A stretch of 64,000 bases of DNA from Paenibacillus apiarius (GCF_017052585.1 NZ_JAFFHZ010000001.1:2584501-2648500), one strand, 5' to 3'. Counted from the stretch's first letter, positions 17,492 through 27,195 are shown. Notes: generated by a model from the letters alone, not told the origin. Translations and numbers: made by a program.

Positions 17492-18073
17492 TTAAACGCT
17501 GCCGAGCACTTTGTCGACCAGGCCGTATTCCAGCGCTTCCTCCGCCGACATGAAGTAATCGCGATCGGTATCTCTCTCGATTCGTTCGAGCGGCTGACCT
17601 GTGCGATCCGCCAATATTTGATTCAGCTTGTCGCGCATCTTCAGGATGCGGCGGGCCCGGATTTCAATATCCGACGCTTGCCCTTCGGCGCCGCCGAGCG
17701 GCTGGTGAATCATGATTTCGCTATTCGGCAGCGCAAATCGCTTGCCCTTCGCTCCGGCATTCAGCAGGAATGCGCCCATGGAAGCGGCCATGCCTACGCA
17801 AATGGTAGAGACGTCCGGCTTGATGTGCTGAATCGTATCGAAGATGGCCATGCCGGCCGAGATGGAGCCGCCTGGACTGTTGATATACAGATGAATGTCT
17901 TTCTCCGGGTCGTCAGCAGCCAAGAAGAGCAGCTGTGCGATAATCGAATTCGCCACTACGTCATTGACTTGAGTTCCAAGAAAGATAATGCGGTCTTTCA
18001 GCAGTCTGGAATAAATGTCATAGGATCGTTCTCCTCGATTCGTCTGTTCGACAACTACAGGTACGTAACTCAC
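17492..18073 (-). CDS. clpP: ATP-dependent Clp protease proteolytic subunit ClpP
   Basis: 193 aa, GTG start after GAGGAGGG. The catalytic triad is visible: Ser98 in GMAASMG, His123 in MIHQPLGG, and the Asp in the DTDRDYFMS segment. It forms the tetradecameric chamber that degrades proteins unfolded by ClpX, ClpC or ClpE. The length fits the family (about 193-197). The gene is monocistronic, with a sigma-A promoter overlapped by a CtsR operator upstream and a terminator downstream. The neighbours are sugar-transport genes, so the context adds nothing to function. Confidence 0.97.
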   Translation of the reverse strand: MSYVPVVVEQTNRGERSYDIYSRLLKDRIIFLGTQVNDVVANSIIAQLLFLAADDPEKDIHLYINSPGGSISAGMAIFDTIQHIKPDVSTICVGMAASMGAFLLNAGAKGKRFALPNSEIMIHQPLGGAEGQASDIEIRARRILKMRDKLNQILADRTGQPLERIERDTDRDYFMSAEEALEYGLVDKVLGSV

Positions 18074-18167
18074 GATAATCCCTCCTCAGCTTCCTTAACT
18101 AGAATATTAACCAAATCCTGGACCGTTAAACGTAAGTCCGATCCAATGAATTACGAGCTATAGCCAT

Positions 18168-18207
18168 ATCATAACGAATTTTTTTTAAAAAGTCAAAGAT
18201 GGTCAAA
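18168..18207 (-). promoter_or_regulatory. clpP promoter overlapped by a CtsR operator
   Basis: On the minus strand TTGACT (18196-18191), a 17-bp spacer and TATGAT (18173-18168) form a sigma-A promoter. AGTCAAAGATGGTCAAA at 18191-18207 is an exact match to the CtsR heptad direct repeat (RGTCAAA NAN RGTCAAA) and covers the -35 element. CtsR would repress clpP until heat or protein stress. Confidence 0.9.
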
Positions 18208-18387
18208 CTATTTTTTATTTACGAATCACGGGCAAATGTGTTTCTATTAACGAAAAAATATAGGCTGGCCTATGTTATCATTTTTTGCACTGCATTTTTA
18301 ATGGCACAAAAAATGAGCATCAAAAAGTGAACGTTTCCATGCCATGAGCCTGTGACCTAAAATGGGGACACAAAGGAGGTGACGTCA

Positions 18388-19347
18388 ATGTCAGCAAGAG
18401 CATCCTCTTACACTCCGGACATTCAGGCAAGAGGGAACGGAAGATGGAGACGCATAGGCAAGGTGTTTTGGAACGAGAGGTTTCTGTGGCTGATGGCCCT
18501 GCCAGGCCTATTGTTTTTTATTGTGTATAAGTATCTTCCGATGCTTGGTGTAGCAATCGCCTTCAAGGATTACAATTTGATGCTCGGCATTTGGGACAGC
18601 AAGTGGGTGGGCCTGAAGCATTTCTACCGCATATTCGAAAATCCGGATATCGGCCGCATTTTTTTGAATACGCTCATTATTAGCTTCTATCAAATTGTAT
18701 TCGCTTTCACGATTCCGATCTTCTTGGCGATTATGATTCATGAGGTATCCAAAAGGTCGTTCAAGCGCGTGCTGCAGACCGTCTTCTACATGCCTCACTT
18801 CCTGTCTTGGGTGGTCGTGGCCGGTATCTTCTACCTGATGTTCCAAAGCGACGGCGCCGTGAACAACCTGTTGCTGGATATGGGCTTATCGAAAATCGAT
18901 ATTTTGTCCAATTCGGACAACTTCCGGTTCATGCTGGTGCTGCAGGTGATCTGGAAGGAGTCGGGCTGGGGCACGATCATTTACTTGGCGGCGCTCTCCA
19001 GCATCGATATGGAGCTGTATGAAGCGGCGAAGATGGATGGTGCCGGACGGCTGCGCCAGATATGGAACATCACGCTGCCGGGCATACGCAGCACGATTGT
19101 CGTCCTGTTCATTTTGCGGCTGGGCAGTGTGCTGGATGTCGGCTTCGAGCAGATCTTCCTGATGCTGAACCCGTCCGTCAGGGACGTCGGGGAGGTCATC
19201 GAGACGTATGTCTATCAAGCGGGGGTCGTCAACGGCAACTTCAGCTTCTCGACGGCGGTGGGGCTGCTGAAAGGCTTGATTGGGCTGATTATGATTTTCG
19301 GCGCCAACAAGCTGGCGAAACGCATGGGGGAGCGCGGCGTATTCTAA
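18388..19347 (+). CDS. CUT1 sugar ABC permease, LplB-like
   Basis: 319 aa from the ATG eight bases after AAGGAGG (an earlier GTG overlaps the ribosome site). It begins with a short basic leader, then WNERFLWLMALPGLLFFIVYKYLPMLGVAIAFKDYN, a start typical of LplB-type permeases. The EAA loop is YEAAKMDGAGRLRQIWNITLPG. It pairs with the YtcP-like permease at 21054 and the lipoprotein between them. These permeases import complex glycans or uronides in Paenibacillus and use a shared ATPase. The 180-base leader holds imperfect inverted repeats but no clear riboswitch. Confidence 0.9.
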   Translation: MSARASSYTPDIQARGNGRWRRIGKVFWNERFLWLMALPGLLFFIVYKYLPMLGVAIAFKDYNLMLGIWDSKWVGLKHFYRIFENPDIGRIFLNTLIISFYQIVFAFTIPIFLAIMIHEVSKRSFKRVLQTVFYMPHFLSWVVVAGIFYLMFQSDGAVNNLLLDMGLSKIDILSNSDNFRFMLVLQVIWKESGWGTIIYLAALSSIDMELYEAAKMDGAGRLRQIWNITLPGIRSTIVVLFILRLGSVLDVGFEQIFLMLNPSVRDVGEVIETYVYQAGVVNGNFSFSTAVGLLKGLIGLIMIFGANKLAKRMGERGVF

Positions 19348-19367
19348 AGCCGGTTGCTTCCGCAATT

Positions 19368-19381
19368 TGTAAGTGCTTACA
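19368..19381 (+). promoter_or_regulatory. cre-like site before the binding-protein gene
   Basis: TGTAAGTGCTTACA is a perfect 14-bp palindrome one base off the CcpA consensus centre. It lies between the permease stop and the lipoprotein start, so it would act inside the operon as a roadblock or at an internal promoter. Confidence 0.5.
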
Positions 19382-19431
19382 TCATAGAATGCCCATCATG
19401 ATTTTACAATGAACCTAGGGAGGATGTAATC

Positions 19432-20973
19432 ATGAAATTACCGGGTAAAAAAGTGTTGTCTCTCATCTTGGCATGTACAATGGCGGCCAGCCTGCTGGCG
19501 GCTTGCGGCAATGGAGGAGGCGCCAAGGAATCGAATGCGGGCGGAGGTCAGAGCGCGGGCGAGGACGGCAAGAAATACAGTGTCTCGGCGATGAATATTT
19601 TGTTCGGCGCGGCGCCTCCGACAACGAACAGCACGGGCATTAAGGCGATTGAGGACAGATACGGCATTGAATTCAAATATATTCCGGTGGCCGCTGGCGA
19701 TTACACAAATAAGGTCGGCGTGACAGTAGCATCGGGCGACATGCCCGATTTGATGCTGATGGAAGACCCGAACGCCAATTACTTCAACTGGGCGGGCAGC
19801 GGCATGTTTTTGCCCATCGAAGACTACATCAAGGATTATCCCAATCTGAGCAAGATTCCGCAGGAAATCTGGGACATGCTGACGTATGAAGGGCATATTT
19901 ACGGCGTTCCGCGTCTGCGCGGCATTCCGTTCCACGCGATGGTCATTCGTCAAGATTGGCTCGACAAGCTGGGCTTGAAGATGCCTGCCAATTACGATGA
20001 GCTGTATGAAGTAATGAAGGCGTTCACGCTGAACGATCCAGACGGGAATGGGAAGAAAGATACGTATGGCTTTGCGTTGGATGGCACGTTCAGCGGCTTC
20101 AACGGCCTGTTCGGTTCATACCGGGCGCTCCGGTTCGGCTGGTTCGAGGATGGGCAAGGCGGCATCACGCATGGGTACATGATGCCGAACGCGAAGGATG
20201 CGGTGGCATTCCTGGCGAGAGGTTATAAGGATGGCCTGTTCAGCCCGGACTATACGATCAAGAAAGGCACGCAGGCCGACGAGGACTTCTTGACCGGCAA
20301 AGCGGGCATTATCGGCAACTGGGCGTACACCGCCTTCAGCAAAGCCCGCTTCGACAAGGCTTACAGCGTCAACAAAGATTTTCGCGTCGCATCGGTTCCG
20401 CCGCTGACGGGCCCGGACGGCTATAAAGGCTATGGGAAGTATCACGGTTTCTATGGGTTCTTCGTTATGCCGGCAAGCCTTGGCAAAGACGAAGATAAGG
20501 TGAAGAAGCTGCTCTCCATCCTGGACGATCAGATCGGTGACGAGGGCGCCGAGTTCATGAAGTGGGGCGTGGAGAATGAGCATCATAAGCAGGAGAACGG
20601 ACAGAACGTCCTGACCGACAAAGGCTTGATCGAAGGCACAGGCAAATATGTGCTTACCAACCATGCGGCAGAGGGAGAATGGATATATAACCCGGACGAT
20701 TGGGACGAATTGAAGAAAATGAAGGATGAGAACTTCAAAGTCGCGATGGAAGGCGAACCGTACAGCGATCAGTCGATCGGCCTCTTCTCGCCGACATACA
20801 GCGAAAAAGGAAAAGAGCTGGATCAATTCCTGACGGACCAAGTGAACAAGATCATTCTTGGCGAACGCCCGGTTGACGATTACGACAAGATCATCCAGGA
20901 GTGGAAAGGCAGAGGCGGAGAGCAGATCATTAAGGAATTCAACGAGGCTTACCAGAAGCGGAAGCAGGGCTGA
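19432..20973 (+). CDS. Extracellular solute-binding lipoprotein (LplA/LipO type)
   Basis: 513 aa. Signal peptide with lipobox LLAAC near residue 25, a Gly/Ser linker, then a large family-1 binding protein. Segments such as DMPDLMLMEDPNANYFNWAGSGMFLPIEDYIKDYPNLSKIP and FGPNRGIP-like turns (VPRLRGIPFHAMVIRQDWLDKLGLKMP) are typical of the ~500-residue LipO class used for large oligosaccharides. The DPDGNGKKDTYG loop is a calcium-binding-like turn common in this class. It lies between the two permease genes. The ligand is not known; the heparinase-like enzyme nearby suggests an unsaturated uronide or related glycan. Confidence 0.9.
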   Translation: MKLPGKKVLSLILACTMAASLLAACGNGGGAKESNAGGGQSAGEDGKKYSVSAMNILFGAAPPTTNSTGIKAIEDRYGIEFKYIPVAAGDYTNKVGVTVASGDMPDLMLMEDPNANYFNWAGSGMFLPIEDYIKDYPNLSKIPQEIWDMLTYEGHIYGVPRLRGIPFHAMVIRQDWLDKLGLKMPANYDELYEVMKAFTLNDPDGNGKKDTYGFALDGTFSGFNGLFGSYRALRFGWFEDGQGGITHGYMMPNAKDAVAFLARGYKDGLFSPDYTIKKGTQADEDFLTGKAGIIGNWAYTAFSKARFDKAYSVNKDFRVASVPPLTGPDGYKGYGKYHGFYGFFVMPASLGKDEDKVKKLLSILDDQIGDEGAEFMKWGVENEHHKQENGQNVLTDKGLIEGTGKYVLTNHAAEGEWIYNPDDWDELKKMKDENFKVAMEGEPYSDQSIGLFSPTYSEKGKELDQFLTDQVNKIILGERPVDDYDKIIQEWKGRGGEQIIKEFNEAYQKRKQG

Positions 20974-21053
20974 TGGAACAGGCTAGGCAATAGTCCGTTG
21001 CCGCCGTGCGCAATGCTTGAACCGGCGCGGCGGCAGGAAAGGAGTGAGCATCA

Positions 21054-21929
21054 TTGTTACAGCGCATGAGGAGCGGGGATCGGTGGTTTAACGCCATCAA
21101 CATGACTTTGCTTACTGTTTTGGCCGTGGTCACGATACTTCCGATTATTCACGTATTCGCGATGTCGTTCGCAACGACGGAGGAATCGCTGTCAGGCCGG
21201 TTCATCCTCTGGCCGTCGACATGGACGACCGAGGCATACCGTTACATCTTTGATACGGGCGTATTCTTCATTTCCTTGAAAAACACGGTGTGGCTGACCG
21301 TTATCGGGACGCTCATCAATGTCATCCTGACCGCACTGCTGGCCTATGTGTGCTCTAGACCGCAGTTCAGCGCCCGGCGCGTCATTATGTTCCTGGTGCT
21401 GTTCACGATGCTGTTCGGCGGCGGCATGATTCCGACGTACTTGGTGGTCAAGGGCACCGGGCTGATTAACTCCCTGTGGGCGCTTGTCCTTCCGGGAGCG
21501 ATCTCCGCCTTTAACATGCTCGTTATGCGGGATTTCTTCGAATCGTTGCCGGAGAGCGTCATCGAGTCGGCCCGAATCGACGGCTGCGGAGATCTGCGGA
21601 TATTGGGGCACATCGTATTCCCGTTGTCGCTGCCCATTCTGGCTACGTTCACTTTGTTTTATGCGGTGGGCAACTGGAATCAATATTTTTCGGCGATTTT
21701 GTATTTGAACGATCCGGACAAATGGCCCTTGCAAATTTTATTGCGGCAAGTGGTGCTCGTCGGTCAAGCCGACATCTTTTCCAATCTGGATCCGAACGTG
21801 CCGCTCCCGCCTTCGGTATCGATTCAGATGGCGACGGTCGTGCTGGCTTCGTTCCCGATCGTCGTGCTTTACCCGTTCCTGCAGCGTTATTTTGTGCAAG
21901 GGTTGACGCTCGGCGCGGTAAAAGGATAG
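21054..21929 (+). CDS. CUT1 sugar ABC permease, YtcP-like
   Basis: 291 aa, TTG start nine bases after AAAGGAG. Six membrane segments; EAA loop IESARIDGCGDLRILGHIVFPLSLP; C-terminal FVQGLTLGAVKG, which is diagnostic for the YtcP/LplC group. It completes the transporter with the LplB-like permease and the LipO-type lipoprotein. No terminator is obvious before the convergent AraC gene begins 146 bases downstream. Confidence 0.92.
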   Translation: MLQRMRSGDRWFNAINMTLLTVLAVVTILPIIHVFAMSFATTEESLSGRFILWPSTWTTEAYRYIFDTGVFFISLKNTVWLTVIGTLINVILTALLAYVCSRPQFSARRVIMFLVLFTMLFGGGMIPTYLVVKGTGLINSLWALVLPGAISAFNMLVMRDFFESLPESVIESARIDGCGDLRILGHIVFPLSLPILATFTLFYAVGNWNQYFSAILYLNDPDKWPLQILLRQVVLVGQADIFSNLDPNVPLPPSVSIQMATVVLASFPIVVLYPFLQRYFVQGLTLGAVKG

Positions 21930-22074
21930 TGATGAGCGAAGCAGCAGGCGTTCTCAGGTAACGTCTGCTGCTTATTGGCTTGGATGCGGGAGGCGCTGCG
22001 AACGCTGGAAGAACTCCGGCAGGGGGCCGTCCCGGCAGCCTGTGCAAGCCAGTGTCCGGTATCCGGATATTCGG

Positions 22075-24417
22075 CTATTTCTCTGACATCTGTTTGCGAT
22101 ATTGCCCCGGTGTCGTTCCGGTCGTTTTCTTGAATGTGCGGATAAAGTTCTGGACCGACGTGTAGCGGAGCTTCTCGGCAATGTCCTGAATGCGCATATC
22201 AGTCTGGAGCAGCATGTCCTTCGCCCGATCGATGCGGTACGTAATGACATAGTCCACGAAGTTGCGGCCGGTATGCTTCTTGAACAGCCGGCTGACCTGG
22301 AATGTATTCAAGCCGATGGCGTCTGCGCATTGCTGCAGCGAAATGTCTTGATCGTAGTGCTCATGGATGTAGGTGACGATGCGCCCGATCAGCTCCGTGT
22401 GCTTCGGATGAGCCTGTTCGTCAAGCGCCGCCTTCAGACGTTGGAACACCTCCGTCAGGAAGAAGGCTTCCACATCGCCTAATGTCTGCTGCGCGGACAA
22501 GGTGCTGAGCAGCAGACGCTGCAGCTCCGGCTTGAATTCCATGCCGTGATGCTGCTGCATGCAGCGCAGAATAGAGCCGAGCAGCTGGGAGAAGAAGCCG
22601 TGCACCGAATCTACGGAGAAGACGGCGCCTTCCTTCAGGCCCTCCATGAGATGAATGAATTCGGCCTGCGCCGGCTCGAGCTTCGCAGCTTTTAAGCCAT
22701 CCAGAATCTTATAGGTGGACTCTGCAATATCCTCCAGCTGGATGCTCATGGCAGGGTCCAGCTCATGGATGAAGATGGCCTGGTCTTCGTGCAGCACGAA
22801 CCGGTAACGTGAAGCTTGTTCCGCTTGCTTGTAGGCATCAGGCAGCCCGCCGAGTCCTTGCAGCGAATAGGAGACGGACAAGGTGACGGTTAGTTGCAGA
22901 TACGTCTCAATGGCATGCAGCAGGTCGGCGCTGGCTTGCTTCAGCACCTCCGGCTCCAGCGGTGTCTGATTGGCAATAAAAACGGCGAATTGCCCCGGCT
23001 TCATCATGAGCGAGTGCGCTTGGCCATAACGATCCGCCAGCTCAAGCGCCATGTTCTCGACGGCGAAGTAGAGCAAATATTGATCATCATGCGGATATTT
23101 GGCATGCAGCTTCCATGTATCAAAGGTGAGCAGCATGATGGCGATATAGGAGGCATTTTGGCCGTATTGGATGTCGGCGCGCGCCTCATGCTCTTGAATG
23201 CTGCCGAGCAAATATTGATGCAGCGTATGCTGCTCCATCTTGTCGCGATAGCGGATCAGGCTGGTTTCGAGCTGCTGGTTTTCGCGTATTATCGTTTCGA
23301 TGGCCCGGTGTGCTTGCTCCATTTCATTGCATCGTTCCTGGCCAGCCGGTTGATCGGATGAACGGAGCGGCTGAATGGCCTGAGTCAGCTTGCGGACCGG
23401 TCGGTACAAGTTCGTTGCGGCGCGCAGAGACAGAAATGCGGCGATGGCAACGAAGCTTAACGAAATGCCGATGGTCAGCCACTGCACCCGGTTCGCGCTC
23501 CGGTTCAGCTCGGCTTCCGAGATCGCGGATATGTAGTACCAATCCTGATTCCGGGAAGGGAGAACGCTCAGAACGGAAGAGACTCCATTCAGCCGGGTGC
23601 GAATCTGTGCCAACGGCTCGGCGGTCTTGATCTGCTCCAAGTTGTCGAGGCTGATTGCTTTGCCGATCTGCTTGCGGTCGGTATCCAAAATGATCTGGCC
23701 ATGCCCGTTTACCACGAAGAGGGAGAGTGTGGAATACGTATTTTTTGCCGACATCTGATTGCCGAGCGTATCGGCATCGAGATAAGCGATAATGGCACCG
23801 GTAATCGACTTCTTCTCGGTGGAATCCTCGGCTACGGGCCGGATCAGCGTCAATACGTTCCGGTCGATGCGCTTGTTGGCCGGAATGCTGGTGCGCGTGT
23901 CGATCCACACGCCTTGCAGCGAGATGCGTCTGGCCATGTCCAACGCGAGCGGGTCGCGGAACTCTTCCTCGCTCAGCAAGTGATTGTCCGAGGTCAATAT
24001 GCGCGCGGACTGGAAGGAATAAAAATCGAGCTCGATGACATGCTCCATGCCGCTGCGGATGTTAACGAGCACGTTCTGAAGCTGCCGCACCACTTCAGGG
24101 TGGCGCGCGGACAGCTCCTTCATCGCGAATTGGGCCAGTATGCCGGGATAGGAGCGTTTATCGGAATATGTGTATTGAAGCAGGAGCTCGTCGATTTTTT
24201 TTATCTGGTCGTTCATCTTGCTCTGGGCGTGCCGGAGCAGAGTCGTATTATACAGAGTGGCTTGCTCCCGTATCGTAGAAGTGAGGACATTCGAGATGGT
24301 CAGCCCCAATACGAGTACGGGAATGGTCGCCAATAGCAGCATGGAAATGAGCATCTTTTGTTTATGATGGACAGGACGCAGCAGATGGGAGACTTTTTTG
24401 GTCATGGCGGCAAGCAA
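22075..24417 (-). CDS. Membrane-bound AraC-family sensor-regulator (YesN-like output)
   Basis: 780 aa from a TTG nine bases after AGGAGG; the longer frame lacks a ribosome site. A membrane helix (residues about 20-42, MLISMLLLATIPVLVLGLTI) is followed by an extracellular sensor region (about 45-305), a second helix (about 308-328), a linker, and a C-terminal AraC domain with two HTH units (QDISLQQCADAIGLNTFQVSRLF and MRIQDIAEKLRYTSVQNFIRTFKK). One-piece membrane AraC regulators are common in Paenibacillus polysaccharide loci. It is convergent with the transporter genes and divergent from the heparinase-like gene, so it probably controls both in response to a glycan. Confidence 0.88.
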   Translation of the reverse strand: MLAAMTKKVSHLLRPVHHKQKMLISMLLLATIPVLVLGLTISNVLTSTIREQATLYNTTLLRHAQSKMNDQIKKIDELLLQYTYSDKRSYPGILAQFAMKELSARHPEVVRQLQNVLVNIRSGMEHVIELDFYSFQSARILTSDNHLLSEEEFRDPLALDMARRISLQGVWIDTRTSIPANKRIDRNVLTLIRPVAEDSTEKKSITGAIIAYLDADTLGNQMSAKNTYSTLSLFVVNGHGQIILDTDRKQIGKAISLDNLEQIKTAEPLAQIRTRLNGVSSVLSVLPSRNQDWYYISAISEAELNRSANRVQWLTIGISLSFVAIAAFLSLRAATNLYRPVRKLTQAIQPLRSSDQPAGQERCNEMEQAHRAIETIIRENQQLETSLIRYRDKMEQHTLHQYLLGSIQEHEARADIQYGQNASYIAIMLLTFDTWKLHAKYPHDDQYLLYFAVENMALELADRYGQAHSLMMKPGQFAVFIANQTPLEPEVLKQASADLLHAIETYLQLTVTLSVSYSLQGLGGLPDAYKQAEQASRYRFVLHEDQAIFIHELDPAMSIQLEDIAESTYKILDGLKAAKLEPAQAEFIHLMEGLKEGAVFSVDSVHGFFSQLLGSILRCMQQHHGMEFKPELQRLLLSTLSAQQTLGDVEAFFLTEVFQRLKAALDEQAHPKHTELIGRIVTYIHEHYDQDISLQQCADAIGLNTFQVSRLFKKHTGRNFVDYVITYRIDRAKDMLLQTDMRIQDIAEKLRYTSVQNFIRTFKKTTGTTPGQYRKQMSEK

Positions 24418-24481
24418 CGGGCGGCCCCTCCTAACATGATCTAGAAGATGTTGGGGTAAATATGCTTTAGTATAGCACAAA

Positions 24482-24495
24482 TGTAAGCGCTTGCG
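24482..24495. promoter_or_regulatory. cre-like site between the AraC and heparinase-like genes
   Basis: TGTAAGCGCTTGCG matches the CcpA consensus TGTAAGCGCTTACA except near the end. It lies in the 121-base divergent intergenic region, so carbon catabolite repression of both genes is likely. Confidence 0.6.
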
Positions 24496-24538
24496 TTTAA
24501 TTCCAATGCAAATCAAATGATAATAAGGAGAGGATTAT

Positions 24539-26599
24539 ATGCTGGTTGAACGGTATAGTCTGGACCTGCTACGAGAGAAGCTGATTCCATCCGCTCGATT
24601 TGAGCCATTTCCTAAGGCGGCATGCCGGGAAAGCTGGTTGCGGCTGCCCGGTGATATCCGGGCGTACTGGATTGCGCAGGGAGAGATGTTTTTTCATGCA
24701 GAGTGGCCTATGCTGCCGGCTTCGTTGTACATGGATTACGTCCGTACAGGCAATCGCACGCGATACCAGGAGGTCCATTTTGCGCGCCGCAAGGCGTTGG
24801 TCCGCCTCGTCTTGGCCGAGAGCATGGAATACGATGGGCGCTTTCTCGACGATATCGTGAACGGCATCTGGGCAATATGCGAGGAGAGCACGTGGTGCTG
24901 GCCGGCTCATTTAAGCGATATTAAGCGCGGGGAGGTCTGGGCGTTGCCCGATATCGACGAACCGGTCATCGACTTGGGGGCGGGGGAGACGGCTGCGCTG
25001 GTGGCTTGGGCGTACTATTTGCTGCGGGAAGCGCTGGATGCTCATTGTCCGCAGCTAGGCAAGCGCGTCCGCCGGGAGCTTCATGCGCGAATGATAGATT
25101 CGTACGAGCGGGAGGATGGTTACTGGTGGATGTCCTTCCAGCCTGACATGCTCGTCAACAATTGGAATCCGTGGTGCAATTCCAACTGTCTGGCTGTGCT
25201 GCTGCTTATCGAGGAGGATGAGGGCCGCCGCGTCTCCCTCGTCCACAAGGCGCTTCGCAGCTTGGACCGCTTTATCGCTTCCTATGAAGAGGATGGCGGA
25301 TGCGATGAAGGGCCGGCTTATTGGAGCCGCGCGGCTGCATCGCTTTACGATGCCCTGCAATTGCTGCATAGCGCGACAGGCGGAATCGTATCCGTGTTCG
25401 ATGATGTGAAAATTAAGAACATGGCCAACTATATTTTGCATATGCACATTGGCGGAGATGCGTATGTGAACTTTGCCGATTCTGCCGCGAAGCTCGCGGT
25501 TCCGGCCGGATTAATCGCTCAATTCGGACATGCCATCGGGGATACGCGATTGCGGGCGTTCGGGCAGCATGCATATCGGCAGCAGCGGGAGTACCGCTAC
25601 TGGGAAAGGGAGGAAATCCCGAGCCTGCAGCGGATGGTGTCCGAGCTCTTCTCGATGCCGGAAGCCGATGGGAGCGAGTCGAGGTTGGAGCTGCCGCTTG
25701 ATATATGGATGGCTGGCGTGGAGGTGATGGCGGCGCGGGAGCGGGGGAACGGGCAAGGCTGGTTCCTTGCGGCCAAGGGCGGTCATAATGGAGAAAGCCA
25801 TAATCATAACGATATTGGCAGCTTCATCGTGTATGCCGACGGCAGTCCGCTATGGATCGATGCAGGGGTCGGCACATATACGGCGAAGACGTTCAGCCCG
25901 GATCGCTATTCGATCTGGACGATGCAGTCCGGCTATCACAACGTTCCGTCCGTGAACGGAATCGAGCAAGCGGCGGGCAGTCAATATCGAGCCGGTTATG
26001 TCCGTCATGAAGCAGACGGTGAGGTGTCCCGTCTTGCCATGGACATTGCTTCGGCCTATCCCGCCGCTTCCGGCATACGTCAATGGACACGCACGTATAC
26101 GCTGCATCGGGAGTCAGACTGTGATGCCCGCACCGGGGAGTGCAGGGGAAGTGAGGCTGCAAGCGCCCCGCCGTACGCCATGCTTGAACGAGAGGGAACT
26201 GCTGCAAGCGCCCAACCGTACGCCGTGCCTGAACGAGAGGAAGAGACTGTACGCGCCTCGGCTCAGAATGCGCAGGAGCAGGGTGTCGGTATCCCATCCC
26301 ATATCGTTTTGGAAGAGGCGGTGGAGCTTGCCGAGCCGAGCCGGAACGTGGTGCTGAACTGGATGTGCGCTCATGAACCGCACGTACTGGCCGGGACCAT
26401 TGTGCTGCATCATGAAGCGGGCAGAGGGAAGGCGCGCATGTCTTACGACGAGACGTTGTGGGATATCCGGGTGGAGCCGATTGCATTGGAAGACGAGAGG
26501 CTGCGCGCCGCATGGGGCGACACGCTCTATCGTCTGATCATGTCCGCGCGGCGTCCGATACATGCGGAGAGCTGGCAGTTCGTGCTGAAGCGGGCGTAG
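24539..26599 (+). CDS. Heparinase II/III-like polysaccharide lyase family protein
   Basis: 686 aa behind AAGGAGAGG. The N-terminal ~340 residues form the helical toroid (CWPAHL, DLGAGETAALVAWAYYLL, MLVNNWNPWCNSNC, DEGPAYWSRAAASLYDAL). The C-terminal beta region contains the heparinase II/III signature GGHNGESHNHNDIGSFIVYADGSPLWIDAGVGTY. No signal peptide, so the enzyme is probably cytoplasmic and acts on imported oligosaccharides. Substrate unknown (heparin, alginate and other uronides are all in the family). Odd: two near-identical 15-residue units (AASAPPYAMLEREG, AASAQPYAVPEREE) sit at about residues 537-570, inside the beta domain. It belongs with the adjacent transporter and AraC regulator. 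Confidence 0.85.
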   Translation: MLVERYSLDLLREKLIPSARFEPFPKAACRESWLRLPGDIRAYWIAQGEMFFHAEWPMLPASLYMDYVRTGNRTRYQEVHFARRKALVRLVLAESMEYDGRFLDDIVNGIWAICEESTWCWPAHLSDIKRGEVWALPDIDEPVIDLGAGETAALVAWAYYLLREALDAHCPQLGKRVRRELHARMIDSYEREDGYWWMSFQPDMLVNNWNPWCNSNCLAVLLLIEEDEGRRVSLVHKALRSLDRFIASYEEDGGCDEGPAYWSRAAASLYDALQLLHSATGGIVSVFDDVKIKNMANYILHMHIGGDAYVNFADSAAKLAVPAGLIAQFGHAIGDTRLRAFGQHAYRQQREYRYWEREEIPSLQRMVSELFSMPEADGSESRLELPLDIWMAGVEVMAARERGNGQGWFLAAKGGHNGESHNHNDIGSFIVYADGSPLWIDAGVGTYTAKTFSPDRYSIWTMQSGYHNVPSVNGIEQAAGSQYRAGYVRHEADGEVSRLAMDIASAYPAASGIRQWTRTYTLHRESDCDARTGECRGSEAASAPPYAMLEREGTAASAQPYAVPEREEETVRASAQNAQEQGVGIPSHIVLEEAVELAEPSRNVVLNWMCAHEPHVLAGTIVLHHEAGRGKARMSYDETLWDIRVEPIALEDERLRAAWGDTLYRLIMSARRPIHAESWQFVLKRA

Positions 26600-27195
26600 G
26601 ATTTCACTAAAGTGCGAAGTCGTCACTGAACAGACCAGGCCGGATTCGGGTTGTCATCATGCGCCGTTGGGCTGCGAGGACGGATTTCCGCCTCCCTTGG
26701 ACAACTGCTGAACTGCAAATGTGCATCTGTTTTCGGGATATAGAGGACTTTTAGGCAATTGAACTGCAAAAGTACAGCAGATTTCTTGATTCAAGCCATT
26801 TTGGTAGTTTCAGGGTGATTTTAGCTGTAGATTTGCATTTCGTTGGGTGAAAAAAAGAAAAATAATAAATTAAGATGTACATTTGCAGTTCGTAGCGCTC
26901 GAAATCGGTTACGAGTGTGCGAGATTAGGGAGGAACTGCTCGAATCAGCTATTCGATTAGGCTGCTATAGAAAGCACGTGCCTTCGAACATCTGAGTTCT
27001 GAACAATAGGAGAGAATGAGGAGCGATTGGGATACGCGCGTGAGTTTTGCAGAGTCGCCTTCTGCCAGAATGGTATAATTGAAAAAAACACCCTTCTCCG
27101 TCCCCCTATGCGTAAGGAGAGGATCAAGATGCTTTCGACTTATGTAGCCTATATACGTACGAATGCTTCATATCAAGGCACCAAGAAGATGCAAT
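26600..27195. other. Intergenic region with nested inverted repeats
   Basis: No gene seen. It holds four copies of a ~19-bp motif: GAACTGCAAATGTGCATCT at 26710-26728, a variant at 26761-26779, and inverted copies at 26823-26841 and 26873-26891. The outer pair matches as an inverted repeat with one mismatch and the inner pair more loosely, giving a nested cruciform or long RNA hairpin. The rest is unremarkable. Confidence 0.7.

Noticed and set aside
18208-18387. Riboswitch upstream of the LplB-like permease
   Set aside because: Only imperfect inverted repeats are present, with no recognisable aptamer core or terminator.
26710-26891. CRISPR array
   Set aside because: The repeats are inverted and unevenly spaced, with no spacer structure and no cas genes.
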